64,000 nt of DNA from NCBI RefSeq assembly GCF_003660165.1, contig NZ_CP032829.1:558001-622000 (forward strand), written 5' to 3'. The notes beneath the pieces are model-generated. The model saw nothing but the letters and a program-made list of their open reading frames with translations. It was not told where the DNA came from and made no database searches. Both the position numbers and the translations under genes were made by a program. Positions 21,751 through 30,956 of the stretch are shown here, piece after piece (positions within the stretch are counted from its first letter, which is position 1; each line of letters opens with the position of its first letter). Source of the stretch: Sphingomonas paeninsulae. GTDB lineage: Bacteria > Pseudomonadota > Alphaproteobacteria > Sphingomonadales > Sphingomonadaceae.

Positions 21751-22710
21751 TCACTCCGTACCGACACGATCGCCGGTGATACTTCTCATATCCGCGACAC
21801 TCACGGCGACGGTCGTGCCCTGCGGCACATCTGTCGTGATCCAGACATTGCCGCCGATCACCGATCCCTGGCCGATTGTCACCCGCCCCAAAATCGTTGC
21901 CCCCGAATATATGATGACATTATCCTCGACGATAGGATGGCGAGCGATGCCCTTGGTCAGGCGCCCGTCGGCCTCGCTCGGAAAGCTTTTCGCGCCGAGG
22001 GTCACCGCCTGATACAAGCGCACATTATTGCCGATTACCGCGGTCTCGCCGATGACCACGCCCGTGCCGTGATCGATGAAAAAGCTGTGGCCGATGATCG
22101 CGCCGGGATGAATGTCGATGCCCGTCCGTGAATTGGCGATCTCTGAAATAATCCGTGCGACCAGAGGCGCGCCAAGCCGATAAAGTTCATGCGCTATCCG
22201 GTGGTGGATGACCGCGATCAGGCACGGATAGCAGAGCAGCACCTCGTCCACACTCCGCGCCGCCGGATCACCAAGATATGCCGCCTGCACGTCGCTATCC
22301 AACACCGTCCGCAGGCGCGGCAACGCCCCGGCAAACTCGCCGACGATGATGTTAACGCGGGCCTCGATCGCCAACGCATCAAGTTCGCGGTGAGCGTAAA
22401 TCAGATTCAGCCGAACCTGCGCACCAAGCTGTGAGAGCGCAGATTCCAGCGTTGCCTCAACAAAGGCATCCTCGTTATCCGGGTTCAGTTCGGGCGGCCC
22501 CAGTCGCAATGGAAACAACGCCGCGCCAATCGCGCCGACAATCCGGTCGAGCGAACGACGCGACGGAAAACCATGCGTGCCGAGTTCGGCATGACGCTGA
22601 TGCGCGGCTCTCCACTCATCGCGCGCCGATCGCAGTCCGATGATGACACCCGAAATGTCGAGATGGTTCGGTGCCTCAGCCTCGACAACGGTAAGTTTAT
22701 TCTGGGTCAT
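21751..22710 (-). CDS. epsC: Serine O-acetyltransferase (EpsC/CysE type)
   Basis: The 319-residue protein ends in a left-handed beta-helix: GIDIHPGAIIGHSFFIDHGTG, VVIGETAVIGNNVRLYQAV, then hexapeptide repeats. The catalytic H and D of serine acetyltransferases lie in the first of these. The long N-terminal helical domain (about 190 residues) fits the EpsC branch. It makes O-acetylserine from serine and acetyl-CoA, the first step of cysteine synthesis. No cysteine synthase gene adjoins it. Transcription is leftward from the gap at 22711-23054. Confidence 0.88.
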   Translation of the reverse strand: MTQNKLTVVEAEAPNHLDISGVIIGLRSARDEWRAAHQRHAELGTHGFPSRRSLDRIVGAIGAALFPLRLGPPELNPDNEDAFVEATLESALSQLGAQVRLNLIYAHRELDALAIEARVNIIVGEFAGALPRLRTVLDSDVQAAYLGDPAARSVDEVLLCYPCLIAVIHHRIAHELYRLGAPLVARIISEIANSRTGIDIHPGAIIGHSFFIDHGTGVVIGETAVIGNNVRLYQAVTLGAKSFPSEADGRLTKGIARHPIVEDNVIIYSGATILGRVTIGQGSVIGGNVWITTDVPQGTTVAVSVADMRSITGDRVGTE

Positions 22711-23054
22711 GATCTTGTTTCTCTGTCTGTCTCTCCACTCGATAAAGCCCGCGCCTTATCGAATGAGAAGCTGCATTTTCTGTGCACGCCCAAGGTTAAG
22801 TTTGCCCATCGGATTTTGGCGCAAATTCCTCACAGTTCGGCGAACACCCCTTTGCAATTACACGATTTCGGGAGTTACTACACTCGATCGCTAGGAATTG
22901 CCCGAGTCGCACCGAAATTGGCGCTTCGGGCTTCTGGCAGCGGTCCTGTGCGAAGTGCCCCCTAGGGCGAAAATACCCACTGCGGTCCGGCCGGTCGGTC
23001 GGACCGTATTTTTCAACGAAGGCCCGAAAAGGGTCGCCTAAACAGGAGAAGCGC
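22711..23054. other. 344-bp divergent intergenic region with folded elements
   Basis: The region lies between epsC (leftward) and a small hydrolase (rightward). It holds a long stem pairing GGCGCTTCG (22920-22928) with CGAAGTGCC (22951-22959, one G.U pair) and a terminator-like hairpin at 22983-23013. It could be a leader RNA or a small RNA gene on the + strand; no known RNA family was recognised and no ORF is convincing. Confidence 0.4.
22983..23013 (+). terminator. Intrinsic-terminator-like hairpin upstream of the hydrolase gene
   Basis: CGGTCCG (22983-22989) pairs perfectly with CGGACCG (23000-23006) across a 10-base loop, followed by TATTTTT. It lies 42 bp before the start at 23055, so it either ends an upstream short RNA or acts as an attenuator of the hydrolase gene. 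Confidence 0.55.
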
Positions 23055-23603
23055 ATGATGTCCCGGTCCACCGTTCTCCTTATCCCTGGCCTGCGCGGCT
23101 CCGAACCCGATCACTGGCAAACGCGCTGGGAAGAGGAACGCACCGACTGCCGCCGCATCGATCAGGGAGAAGGCGATCCCGATCCTCTCCGCTGGCTCGC
23201 GCGCATTGATGCTGCCGTCGATCAGGTTTCCGGTCCTGTCGTGCTTGTCGCGCATAGTCTCGGTTGTCTTGCGGTGGCCGCCTGGGCGCTGCTGAGTCAG
23301 CGCGCCACATCGGGCCGCATTCAGGCGCTGCTGGTCGCGCCATGCGACCCGGGCCAGATCGACGCCCCCTCGGTCATCCGTCGCTTCGGCTGCTTTGCAT
23401 TTACCAAACTGCCGATTGCGACCACCGTCATCGCCAGTTCGGACGATCCCTATGCCAGCCTTGGTCGCGGCTACGCCATCGCTCGCACATGGGGTGCCAA
23501 TGTCGTTGAAGCAGGCGAGGCCGGGCACATCGACGCCAACGCCCGGCTGGGATCGTGGCGCTGGGGTCAGGACGTTCTCGATCGCCTGATCGCACGTTCG
23601 TAA
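23055..23603 (+). CDS. RBBP9/YdeN-type alpha/beta hydrolase
   Basis: The 182-residue protein has the family features LIPGLRGSEPDHWQTRWEEE, the nucleophile elbow VAHSLGCLA (Ser nucleophile), SSDDPYAS (acid) and GEAGHIDANARLG (catalytic His). These small serine hydrolases are widespread in proteobacteria; the physiological substrate is unknown. An AGGAGA site precedes the start. A second member is at 35859-36542. Confidence 0.85.
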   Translation: MMSRSTVLLIPGLRGSEPDHWQTRWEEERTDCRRIDQGEGDPDPLRWLARIDAAVDQVSGPVVLVAHSLGCLAVAAWALLSQRATSGRIQALLVAPCDPGQIDAPSVIRRFGCFAFTKLPIATTVIASSDDPYASLGRGYAIARTWGANVVEAGEAGHIDANARLGSWRWGQDVLDRLIARS

Positions 23604-23672
23604 ACAGCCCGGCTTGTGAGGGCGAAAGCAAAACACGCTCTCAATTTCGCACCGACCTTCTAATCTGCCCCG

Positions 23673-24413
23673 ATGTCATCTGAATCGACCAAGGCAAAAC
23701 GCGGCCTCATTATCCGTCACGTTCCCCACGAAGGGATCGCCGGTTTTCGTGATCCGATCGAAGCGGCGGGTTACGAACTCGACCGCATAGACGTGTGCGG
23801 CCCCGAATTCGCGACGGCCGACTTCCTGTCGCCTGACCTGCTGATCCTGATGGGCGGGCCGATGGCGGTTTACGAACGCTACGCCCATCCGTGGATCAAC
23901 CATGAAGTCGAACGCCTTGCCGAACGGCTCGACCACGGCTTGCCGACGCTCGGGATATGTCTCGGCGCACAGCTTGTCGCCGCTGCACTCGGAGCAGAAA
24001 TCTACGCCGGCCCAACCAAGGAAGTCGGCTTTGCGCCTCTCACACTAACTGAGGCAGGATCCGCTTCCCCCGTCGCGCATTTGACCGATGTTCCTATCCT
24101 GCACTGGCATGGCGATACGTTCGACCTGCCGCCCGGCACCGAGTTGCTCGCTTCTACCCCCAGCTATCCGCATCAGGCATTTCGGCGCGGACGTGAACTG
24201 CTCGCGCTGCAATGCCATGCCGAAATGGGTACCGACCCGCGCATCGACGCATGGATCGCGGAGTCCAGCGACTATCTGTCACAAGCCAATGTCTGCCCGA
24301 ACGCGCTTCGATCGGAATATGACATCACCGGCCCGGTCAGCGAACGCGCAGGACAGCGGATGATTACCGCCTGGCTCACTGAACTGAACCAGCCGCTTCA
24401 ATCGAATGTATAG
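23673..24413 (+). CDS. Class I glutamine amidotransferase-like protein
   Basis: The 246-residue protein has the amidotransferase triad: nucleophile C96 in GICLGAQL, then H and E in CHAEMG. The oxyanion strand LLILMGGPMAVYE also fits. Stand-alone members of this GuaA-like family hydrolyse glutamine or gamma-glutamyl compounds; the acceptor is not evident. Its 3' end overlaps the convergent regulator gene by 16 bp. Confidence 0.82.
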   Translation: MSSESTKAKRGLIIRHVPHEGIAGFRDPIEAAGYELDRIDVCGPEFATADFLSPDLLILMGGPMAVYERYAHPWINHEVERLAERLDHGLPTLGICLGAQLVAAALGAEIYAGPTKEVGFAPLTLTEAGSASPVAHLTDVPILHWHGDTFDLPPGTELLASTPSYPHQAFRRGRELLALQCHAEMGTDPRIDAWIAESSDYLSQANVCPNALRSEYDITGPVSERAGQRMITAWLTELNQPLQSNV

Positions 24414-25810
24414 GGCACAACCCCGCGATGATCGGGGTCCACGACGATATGCCGCCCTGCCGGGGGAAAGGCGCGCTGTTCGCAATCCCGACGCGGGCAG
24501 ATGCGGCATGACACCCCGATCGGCGTCGCGCTCCGCTCTCCGTCCACATCAAGTTGGTCGCCATATATAAAGTCCGCCGCATATTCGACCTCGCACCCCA
24601 GCGCGACGGCATAGCGGCGGCTTGGTCGCGCATAGCTTCCCGATGGCTTTACCAGCCCCTTCGCCATCGAAACATAGCGCACCCCATCGGGCGTTTCGGC
24701 CAGTTGCACCAGAACACGATCAGGAATCGCCACTGCCTCATGCACGATCCACAACGGACACGCGCCACCGAAGCGCGCGAATTGCAGCCGGGTCGCCGAA
24801 TGCCGCTTGGTGATATTGCCCGCCATATCGACGCGGCAAAAAAAGAACGGAATCCCCGTCGCTCCCGGCCGCTGTAACGTCGACAGCCGATGACACGCCT
24901 GTTCGAAACTGACACCAAAAACCAAACGCAGCGCATCAATATCATGGCGCAATTCGCGCGCCGCTGCCCGAAACGGAGCATAAGGCATCAGCAACGCCCC
25001 CGCTGCGTAATTGGCGAGACCGACCGACAGTAGTTGAAACGCCTCCTCCGATCGCAACTGCGCATTGCCGATCGTCGCCCCGATCGTTGCCGCCAGTTCC
25101 AGCCGCATGAGCTGGTGCGCCAGCAGGAACAATCGGCTCTCGTTCGGAAGCGCGGGATCGACCGTCAACACTCGGGCGGCGACATCGAAACTGCGCAACG
25201 GATGGTCGGCTGCAACCGCGCTGCTGATCGTTACCCCGTGCACCCGTTTGAGCCGTTCGGTGATCGCATCAGCCGCGTTACCGCCTGTGAGGATTTCGGC
25301 CGCGACACCTTCTGCCTGCCTGTCGATCGCATCGATGTAATTGCCCGATGCGTGAAACCAGTCGCGCACCTCCTCCCACGGCAATGGTGTCTCGCTGCCA
25401 CTGTCCAGCGCATCGTCGAGCGAACGCAACTGTTCCTGCGAACGTGCGAGCGCCGCGTGGGTCGACACAAGATACCGTGCCAGCAACGGCTGTTGATTGA
25501 CCGCTCGCCTCATCGCATCCGGCGTGAACTCCGCATCGGCAAACACAGTCGCCTGTACCGCGTTCTCGACCCCCGCCAGCAACGCCATCGTGTCGTCGGC
25601 CCCTGTGTCCGCCCAATCGGACGGAAACGCGCGTGCAAAGGCCATGAGGACCGCATCCGTCATCGGCCGGTCATTGCTCTCTATCTGCGAAAGATAGCTG
25701 ACCGACAGGCCGATCCGCGCCGCCAGCTCAGTCTGGTTCAGCCCATGCCGCGCCCGCAAGGCGCGCGCGCGCTCCCCTGCAAAAACCCGCTTACGTGGCG
25801 TCGGTGACAT
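24398..25810 (-). CDS. XRE-family regulator with ImmA/IrrE-type and DUF2083 domains (PrpR/RamB/ScfR-like)
   Basis: The 470-residue protein has an N-terminal HTH (ALRARHGLNQTELAARIGLS ... ISYLSQIESNDRP region). A long middle domain is of the IrrE/DUF955 kind (FLLAHQLMRLELAATIG; a classical HExxH is not seen). A C-terminal DUF2083-like domain contains CRICPRRDCEQRAFPP, where a cysteine cluster may bind metal or a cofactor. Relatives (PrpR, RamB, ScfR) control short-chain acyl-CoA, glyoxylate or methylcitrate genes. ATG 25810 is preferred to an upstream start at 25870. Two TTGCAAA-type motifs lie immediately upstream, suggesting autoregulation. The neighbouring enoyl-CoA hydratase is a plausible metabolic link. 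Confidence 0.83.
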   Translation of the reverse strand: MSPTPRKRVFAGERARALRARHGLNQTELAARIGLSVSYLSQIESNDRPMTDAVLMAFARAFPSDWADTGADDTMALLAGVENAVQATVFADAEFTPDAMRRAVNQQPLLARYLVSTHAALARSQEQLRSLDDALDSGSETPLPWEEVRDWFHASGNYIDAIDRQAEGVAAEILTGGNAADAITERLKRVHGVTISSAVAADHPLRSFDVAARVLTVDPALPNESRLFLLAHQLMRLELAATIGATIGNAQLRSEEAFQLLSVGLANYAAGALLMPYAPFRAAARELRHDIDALRLVFGVSFEQACHRLSTLQRPGATGIPFFFCRVDMAGNITKRHSATRLQFARFGGACPLWIVHEAVAIPDRVLVQLAETPDGVRYVSMAKGLVKPSGSYARPSRRYAVALGCEVEYAADFIYGDQLDVDGERSATPIGVSCRICPRRDCEQRAFPPAGRHIVVDPDHRGVVPYTFD

Positions 25811-25825
25811 GCTGATGCGCCCCTG

Positions 25826-25854
25826 TTGCAAACTCCCTCGCTCATTTTGCAAAA
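25826..25854. promoter_or_regulatory. Paired TTTGCAAA-type operator upstream of the PrpR/RamB-like gene
   Basis: TTGCAAA at 25826-25832 and TTTTGCAAAA at 25845-25854 lie 16-44 bp before the regulator's start. RamB- and ScfR-type regulators bind sites with a TTTGCAAA core, as I recall from the literature. This fits an autoregulatory operator but was not tested by any search. Confidence 0.5.
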
Positions 25855-25921
25855 CTGGCGAGGGAGTCAAGCTGACTGAACGCTATGTCCCCAATATCGG
25901 CAATGTCCCGATCGAGTTAAC

Positions 25922-26710
25922 TTACGCCCCAGTCCATTTCGCCGGTCGCTTTTCGGAGAACGCAGCCATGCCTTCTGTCTGATCCGCCGTACCGAACAGC
26001 CCGTGGAACAGCCGTCGCTCGAACGAAATGCCCTGCTTCAGCCCAGTCTCGAACGCGGCATTGACCATTTCCTTGTTCGCCAGCACCGCCAGCGGCCCCA
26101 TTCCGGCAATCGTCGTCGCAGTTTTTACGGCTTCATCGACCAGTTCGGAAACGGGCACGATGCGGCTGACCAGGCCCGAACGCTCGGCCTCGACCGCGTC
26201 CATCATCCTGCCGGTCAGGCACATTTCCATCGCTTTCGCCTTGCCGACAGCACGCGTCAGGCGCTGCGAACCGCCCATGCCGGGGGTCACGCCCAGCTTG
26301 ATTTCAGGCTGGCCGAACTTCGCATTATCGGCCGCAAGGATGAAATCGCACATCATCGCCAGTTCGCATCCGCCGCCCAGCGCATAGCCCGCCACTGCCG
26401 CGATGATCGGCTTGCGCGTGGCGGTAACGCGATCATATCCGCTGAAGAAATCACCACCGAACACATCGGCAAAGCTCAGCGTCATCATCTCCTTGATGTC
26501 CGCGCCCGCCGCAAATGCCTTTTCGCTGCCCGTCAGGACCGCGCACCCCTGTCCCGGATCGGCGTCATAAGCGCCCAGCGCGGCAATCAGGTCGGCCAGT
26601 ATCTGACTGTTCAGCGCATTAAGCGCCTGTGGGCGATTGAGCGTGATAAGTGTGACCGGACCGCGCGTTTCCACGAGCAGCGTTTCGTAAGTGGGAATAG
26701 GATTTGTCAT
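25922..26710 (-). CDS. Enoyl-CoA hydratase/isomerase
   Basis: The 262-residue crotonase-fold protein has the oxyanion-hole segments [12 protein letters not shown] and [16 protein letters not shown] and the catalytic glutamates in [14 protein letters not shown]. It is closest in pattern to short-chain enoyl-CoA hydratases (EchA/FadB1/Crt type) that hydrate crotonyl-CoA in beta-oxidation or butyrate metabolism. It lies upstream of, and in the same direction as, the regulator gene at 24398. Confidence 0.9.
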   Translation of the reverse strand: MTNPIPTYETLLVETRGPVTLITLNRPQALNALNSQILADLIAALGAYDADPGQGCAVLTGSEKAFAAGADIKEMMTLSFADVFGGDFFSGYDRVTATRKPIIAAVAGYALGGGCELAMMCDFILAADNAKFGQPEIKLGVTPGMGGSQRLTRAVGKAKAMEMCLTGRMMDAVEAERSGLVSRIVPVSELVDEAVKTATTIAGMGPLAVLANKEMVNAAFETGLKQGISFERRLFHGLFGTADQTEGMAAFSEKRPAKWTGA

Positions 26711-26786
26711 GGTAGAGCGTTAGTCGGTGAACCATACGCGATGCAATATCCGGGACAATATCAGTGGCAATTTTCGGAAAACGATC

Positions 26787-27422
26787 TTGAACGAACTTCC
26801 AATCCTCTACAGTTTCCGCCGCTGCCCCTATGCCATGCGGGCGCGGATGGCGTTGCTGGTCAGTGGCACCGTCTGCGAACTGCGCGAAGTGAAGCTGAGC
26901 GACAAACCCGCCGAACTGATCGCGCTGTCGCCCAAGGCCACCGTGCCGGTCCTGCTCGCTCCGGGCGCAAAAATCGTCGATCAAAGTTTTGACATCATGC
27001 ACTGGGCGCTGACCGTGAACGACCCTGAAAACTGGCTGGCGAGCGTCGACGATCCCTTGATCGCAGCGAACGACGGCCCGTTCAAATTTCACCTGGATCG
27101 TTATAAATATCCCGACCGGCACCAAAGCGACCCTCTGGAACACCGCGCCCTCGCCGTCGGCATATTGCAAACTTTGGAAGCCCGCCTGCAATCTTCCGAT
27201 AACCTCTGCGGCCCGCTCCGGTCTTTCGCGGACATGGCGACCATGCCGTTCGTGCGCCAATTCGCGAACACCGATCGGGCATTTTTCGACGCTCAGGAAT
27301 TACCCCGTGTTCAGCACTGGCTGGCATCCCATATCGCCTCAGCGCTTTTCGAAACCACCATGACCAGTTATCCGCGATGGTCTGCTTCCGCCACCGAACC
27401 GATCTATCTCACCATTGGCTGA
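26787..27422 (+). CDS. Glutathione S-transferase-like protein
   Basis: A thioredoxin-fold N-terminal domain begins LPILYSFRRCPYAMRARMAL, with an RCPYAMRAR motif as in omega-like GSTs or glutaredoxin-2-like proteins, and VPVLL plus DQSFDIMHWAL as the glutathione-binding segment. A helical C-terminal domain follows. No ATG suits the N-terminus; TTG 26787, preceded by GGAAA, puts the fold at the start, while GTG 26727 would add 20 residues. The substrate is unknown. Confidence 0.78.
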   Translation: MNELPILYSFRRCPYAMRARMALLVSGTVCELREVKLSDKPAELIALSPKATVPVLLAPGAKIVDQSFDIMHWALTVNDPENWLASVDDPLIAANDGPFKFHLDRYKYPDRHQSDPLEHRALAVGILQTLEARLQSSDNLCGPLRSFADMATMPFVRQFANTDRAFFDAQELPRVQHWLASHIASALFETTMTSYPRWSASATEPIYLTIG

Positions 27423-27464
27423 AACATTTTTACCACCTGGCAATGCCGCTCAGACTGACGATCG

Positions 27465-28232
27465 TCACCTGCCCGCAACCGGCAAGCTCGCCCCGATCAG
27501 TGACAGTGCCTGCGTATAAGTCGCACAATCGTCGATCGCGGAACTCCTGGAAAATACGCGCTCGAAATGCTCCTCGTCGTTCACATTGCGATCGTGCACC
27601 GTGTAGCAATAACCCATCGGGTAATCGATTTGGACCAGCGCGTGCAGCGCGGCCATCTTTGCGACCACATAGAAATCTTCTTCGCGAGCCAAGGCGGGAA
27701 AAACCGGCACAACCGACCGGTCCGCAACCATCGACCCCTCCCATGTTCGCCCATAGCTCACCCGCAACAGTTCGCGTTCAGGCCACCAAAGCAGCAGCCG
27801 GGACAGGAAACATGCCTTTGCTCCGGTCGCCGCAATCGCCGCCATCTGGAGCGCAAGCCGGTCTTGATGGTAAAGGTCATCATCGTCCCAGTGACACACA
27901 AAATCGCCGGATGCCTGCGCAACGCTGAAGTTACGTAATTCACCCAGCACGCGATCCTCGACCTCATGGCATCGGATCGTAGGATCGTTCAGTTCGGCAA
28001 CCAGTGCGCCCACGGCACTGTCGCGTTTTGCCGTCACGATCACCAGTTCGCGGTTCGCATAGCTCTGCCGCCGATAGCACTCAATCGCAGCCGCCGCCGG
28101 AGACGCATCGCCGCGCGAAACCATCAGGCAGGACACCAGCGGCCCTGTAACGACCTGCCCTTCGCGCAATCGTAAAGTTCGATGAAGCGCCGGTGTATAT
28201 GGCGCCGAAAGCTTCATTTCGAACGTGAGCAT
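27465..28232 (-). CDS. Glycosyltransferase family 2-like protein (third of a tandem set)
   Basis: The 255-residue protein opens with VSCLMVSRGDASPAAAAIEC and has a FVCHWDDDDLYHQDR segment, whose acidic cluster corresponds to the DxD motif that binds the metal and nucleotide-sugar in GT-A enzymes. A WEGSMVADRSVVP segment and an EDFYVVAKM segment are shared with its two upstream neighbours. Its start follows the previous stop with no gap. There is no membrane helix. The set probably adds sugars to a surface or secreted glycan, but the acceptor is unknown. Confidence 0.8.
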   Translation of the reverse strand: MLTFEMKLSAPYTPALHRTLRLREGQVVTGPLVSCLMVSRGDASPAAAAIECYRRQSYANRELVIVTAKRDSAVGALVAELNDPTIRCHEVEDRVLGELRNFSVAQASGDFVCHWDDDDLYHQDRLALQMAAIAATGAKACFLSRLLLWWPERELLRVSYGRTWEGSMVADRSVVPVFPALAREEDFYVVAKMAALHALVQIDYPMGYCYTVHDRNVNDEEHFERVFSRSSAIDDCATYTQALSLIGASLPVAGR

Positions 28233-29033
28233 TCAAACGCCGCCACGCGCGAGAAACCCGGCATAGTCTGCCACCGGAACGCGCGCTCCGGCCGCGGCCA
28301 GTTCACGGTTATAATCGACCTCGGGTATAACAAGGCTCCCGGCTTCGAACCGCCGTTCGAAATGCGCCGCTCCACACGCATTCAAGCCGTGATGCACATA
28401 GAAATAACTGTCCGGTGACAGGATCAGACACGACCGGTGATGCCGTTCGAGCATTTGCGCGACACGGGTATCCTCCGCCAGATTTTCGGCGGCATAGATA
28501 GGGATCGCCTCGCGCTTGACGAGCATGGTGTTTTCCCATCCCCGCGCTTCCGATTTCGCCAGCCACCGTCGCGCAGGCCACCACAATGTGATCGCTCCGA
28601 AATAGCAAGCCGTGGAATAGCTCTGCGCTAGTGCCGCTGTCTGCAGCTCAAGCCGGTCAGGAGCGCTCAGATCGTCGTCGTCCCATTGGCAGATCAGCTC
28701 GCCCGACGATTGCGCGATACTGATATTGCGCAAATCGCCCAACGAAGCCGGAGCCACAGATACAAATTTGATCGTCGGGTCGCCGATTTCCGCGATCATG
28801 TCGCGGAGACTGGTATCGGCGGCTGCGGAAACCACAATCAGCTCGCGATTGGCATAAGTCTGCCGCCGGTAGCATTCGATCGCGAATACCGCTGGATAAA
28901 TCACCCCCCGCGACACCATCACGCACGAGATTAATGGCCCAGCAACTTCGAAACCGGCGGCCACGGTCATCGAGCCCTCTATCTTTCGACCATCGGGTTC
29001 ACGCAACAGGACCGGAACCACCCGCGTCACCAC
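28233..29033 (-). CDS. Glycosyltransferase family 2-like protein (second of a tandem set)
   Basis: The 266-residue protein is collinear with both neighbours: LISCVMVSRGVIYPAVFAIE, CYRRQTYANRELIVVS, LICQWDDDDLSAPDRLELQ and WENTMLVKREAIPIY. The DDDD cluster is the expected metal/nucleotide-sugar site. The start overlaps the preceding stop by 7 bp, and the stop directly abuts the next start, so the three are co-transcribed. It evidently arose by tandem duplication. Confidence 0.8.
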   Translation of the reverse strand: MVTRVVPVLLREPDGRKIEGSMTVAAGFEVAGPLISCVMVSRGVIYPAVFAIECYRRQTYANRELIVVSAAADTSLRDMIAEIGDPTIKFVSVAPASLGDLRNISIAQSSGELICQWDDDDLSAPDRLELQTAALAQSYSTACYFGAITLWWPARRWLAKSEARGWENTMLVKREAIPIYAAENLAEDTRVAQMLERHHRSCLILSPDSYFYVHHGLNACGAAHFERRFEAGSLVIPEVDYNRELAAAGARVPVADYAGFLARGGV

Positions 29034-29827
29034 GCAGTGCCGTCCGCCAGATGAGAGGCATAGTCTGTCATGGGCAATGACGACGCCAGCGCGGCGATCT
29101 GCGCGTCGTAGCGATCTGCCGAAATGACCTCGCTAGCCCAACTCACCATGGTTTCGAAATGTGCATTCTCATAGCTATTGGCTCCATGGACGATGTAGCA
29201 ATAGAGCGAAGGCCGGTCGATCAGCAGCGTCGCGTGCATCGAACAAAGGCGCGCTATCGTGATATTATCCTCCGCCAGCGCCTGAGCTGGATAGGCTGGC
29301 AATACATCCCGGCCGACCAGCATACTGCCCTCCCATGTCCTGCTTCCCGACACAGCAAGCTGACGCCGCGCAGGCCACCAGATCAACCAGCGCTTCAGGA
29401 ATACCGCGGCAACATCGTGGCTGAGCAGCGCTGCCATCATGAACTCCAGCCGCCCGGCATCGTAAAGGTCATCGTCGTCCCACTGGCAAAGAAAATCACC
29501 GCGCGCGTGTGCAACCGATATATTGCGCAACTCACCCAGCGAAGCAGGGGCGGCTTCGACATAACGGATCGTCGGATCGCCCAGGCTGGCGACTAACGCT
29601 TCGATCGCACTGTCGGCAACATCGCAAACGATCACCAGCTCACGGTTCCGCCAGCTTTGTCGCCGAAAACAGTCCAACGCGAATGCAGCGGGCAGTTTGC
29701 CACCGCGCGTAACCATCAGGCACGATATCAGCGGACCGGAAACCCGTTCACCCGCCTCGAACGAATAGGCCCCACTCTGCGGTGACTTCGCGGGGGCAAG
29801 TCTGATCGTAGAAACCGCTATGGCCAT
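29027..29827 (-). CDS. Glycosyltransferase family 2-like protein (first of a tandem set)
   Basis: The protein shares the pattern LISCLMVTRGGKLPAAFALD, CFRRQSWRNRELVIV, LCQWDDDDLYDAGRLEFM and WEGSMLVGRDVLPAY with the two downstream genes. ATG 29827 gives an N-terminus of the same length as its paralogues (about 30 residues before LISC); longer starts at 29869 or 29941 exist. It is the promoter-proximal gene of the three and diverges from the GH16-like gene at 30057. Confidence 0.78.
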   Translation of the reverse strand: MAIAVSTIRLAPAKSPQSGAYSFEAGERVSGPLISCLMVTRGGKLPAAFALDCFRRQSWRNRELVIVCDVADSAIEALVASLGDPTIRYVEAAPASLGELRNISVAHARGDFLCQWDDDDLYDAGRLEFMMAALLSHDVAAVFLKRWLIWWPARRQLAVSGSRTWEGSMLVGRDVLPAYPAQALAEDNITIARLCSMHATLLIDRPSLYCYIVHGANSYENAHFETMVSWASEVISADRYDAQIAALASSLPMTDYASHLADGTAW

Positions 29828-30056
29828 CAGCCACCCTAACCGACCCGCGACCGGCGGCAAGCCTGACATGGCAATCAGCCAATGATGATTTCTGACAGTA
29901 TAACGCGTTTGCGCCACGCATGGGCGACGGACCAACGCCATGTTCTTCTGTCCGCGCTAGGGTCCATTGCACAGCGGGTTGCTACACAATGCTAGGTCGT
30001 TGTTAATCTTCTGTCGGCAGCATGGGCTGGCAACGCAGAAATCCGGGATCGCGATC

Positions 30057-30932
30057 ATGAAATCGAAAACGAAATTGATATGTGGCATCTCGGCGCTGAT
30101 CGTTGGCGTGGCGGCTAGCGCACAGGTCGCGACGGTGAAAACTGCCGCCCAGACAAGTAAAGTTGCCGCCCTGCTCAATGGCGCATCCCGCGCGCTCCTC
30201 GCCCCCACCCCGATGGCAAATCCGGCAGCCGCGGCAACGCCTGCCGTTGCAGCACTGCCGCCCCTCGATCTTTCCGATATGCGGATGTGGAACTGGAACG
30301 GGAAATGGCTCGCGTCCGAATGGGACAATGTGAACGGCCCAATTCCGTGGCGCTACAACCATATCGTCCAGAAATCGGGCAAGGATACCGTGTTCACACT
30401 CGACGCTACGGGAGCACCACAGCTTCAGGGCATGAACGGCACGCCAGCCTATACGCGCGGGCTTTGGGAAACGGAGGTCACGCTGCCATCACTGCACGAA
30501 GGCGTAATCGTCGCGCCACTCTGGATCTACGACACCGGCAGCAAGGACGAAATCGACTTCGAATTTGCAGGGCGCAGGGGCCTGGACGTGTCGATGCACG
30601 TTTACGTCAACGGCGTGCATCAGCAGAACACCGTCCGCCTGTTCGCAGGCACTGATATGTCGGGACAGCGCCATCGCTTCGGCATCAAGATCGATGAAAC
30701 TGCGGGCTATGTCGAAATGTATGTCGACGGCCAGCGCGTCCACCGCTGGGAGCGCAGCAGCACCACGTCCTTCATCTCACATCCTATGAAACCGTGGATC
30801 GAGATGTGGCCGACCAACCCCTCGAACGCGGGCTTTGTGCAATGGGCCGGACAGTGGAAAGGCCTCGCCCCCAATGAAAAGCTGACCATGACGGTTCACG
30901 GCTACGGCTACGGCTACACCACAATCCCCTGA
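30057..30932 (+). CDS. Secreted GH16-like glycoside hydrolase or glycan-binding protein
   Basis: The 291-residue protein has an N-terminal signal peptide (LICGISALIVGVAASA, cleavage near residue 23), an alanine/proline-rich linker and a jelly-roll domain. The segment DEIDFEFAG has the ExDxxE catalytic arrangement of GH16 enzymes (E165, D167, E169). It is followed by VSMHVYVNG and a DETAGYVEMYVDGQRVHRWE strand pair typical of concanavalin-like folds. It probably cleaves or remodels an extracellular polysaccharide. ATG 30057 is chosen over a longer frame start. The divergent glycosyltransferases could build the same glycan, which is only an inference. Confidence 0.78.
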   Translation: MKSKTKLICGISALIVGVAASAQVATVKTAAQTSKVAALLNGASRALLAPTPMANPAAAATPAVAALPPLDLSDMRMWNWNGKWLASEWDNVNGPIPWRYNHIVQKSGKDTVFTLDATGAPQLQGMNGTPAYTRGLWETEVTLPSLHEGVIVAPLWIYDTGSKDEIDFEFAGRRGLDVSMHVYVNGVHQQNTVRLFAGTDMSGQRHRFGIKIDETAGYVEMYVDGQRVHRWERSSTTSFISHPMKPWIEMWPTNPSNAGFVQWAGQWKGLAPNEKLTMTVHGYGYGYTTIP

Positions 30933-30956
30933 TCACGGGGCCGTTCACAGAATGTC

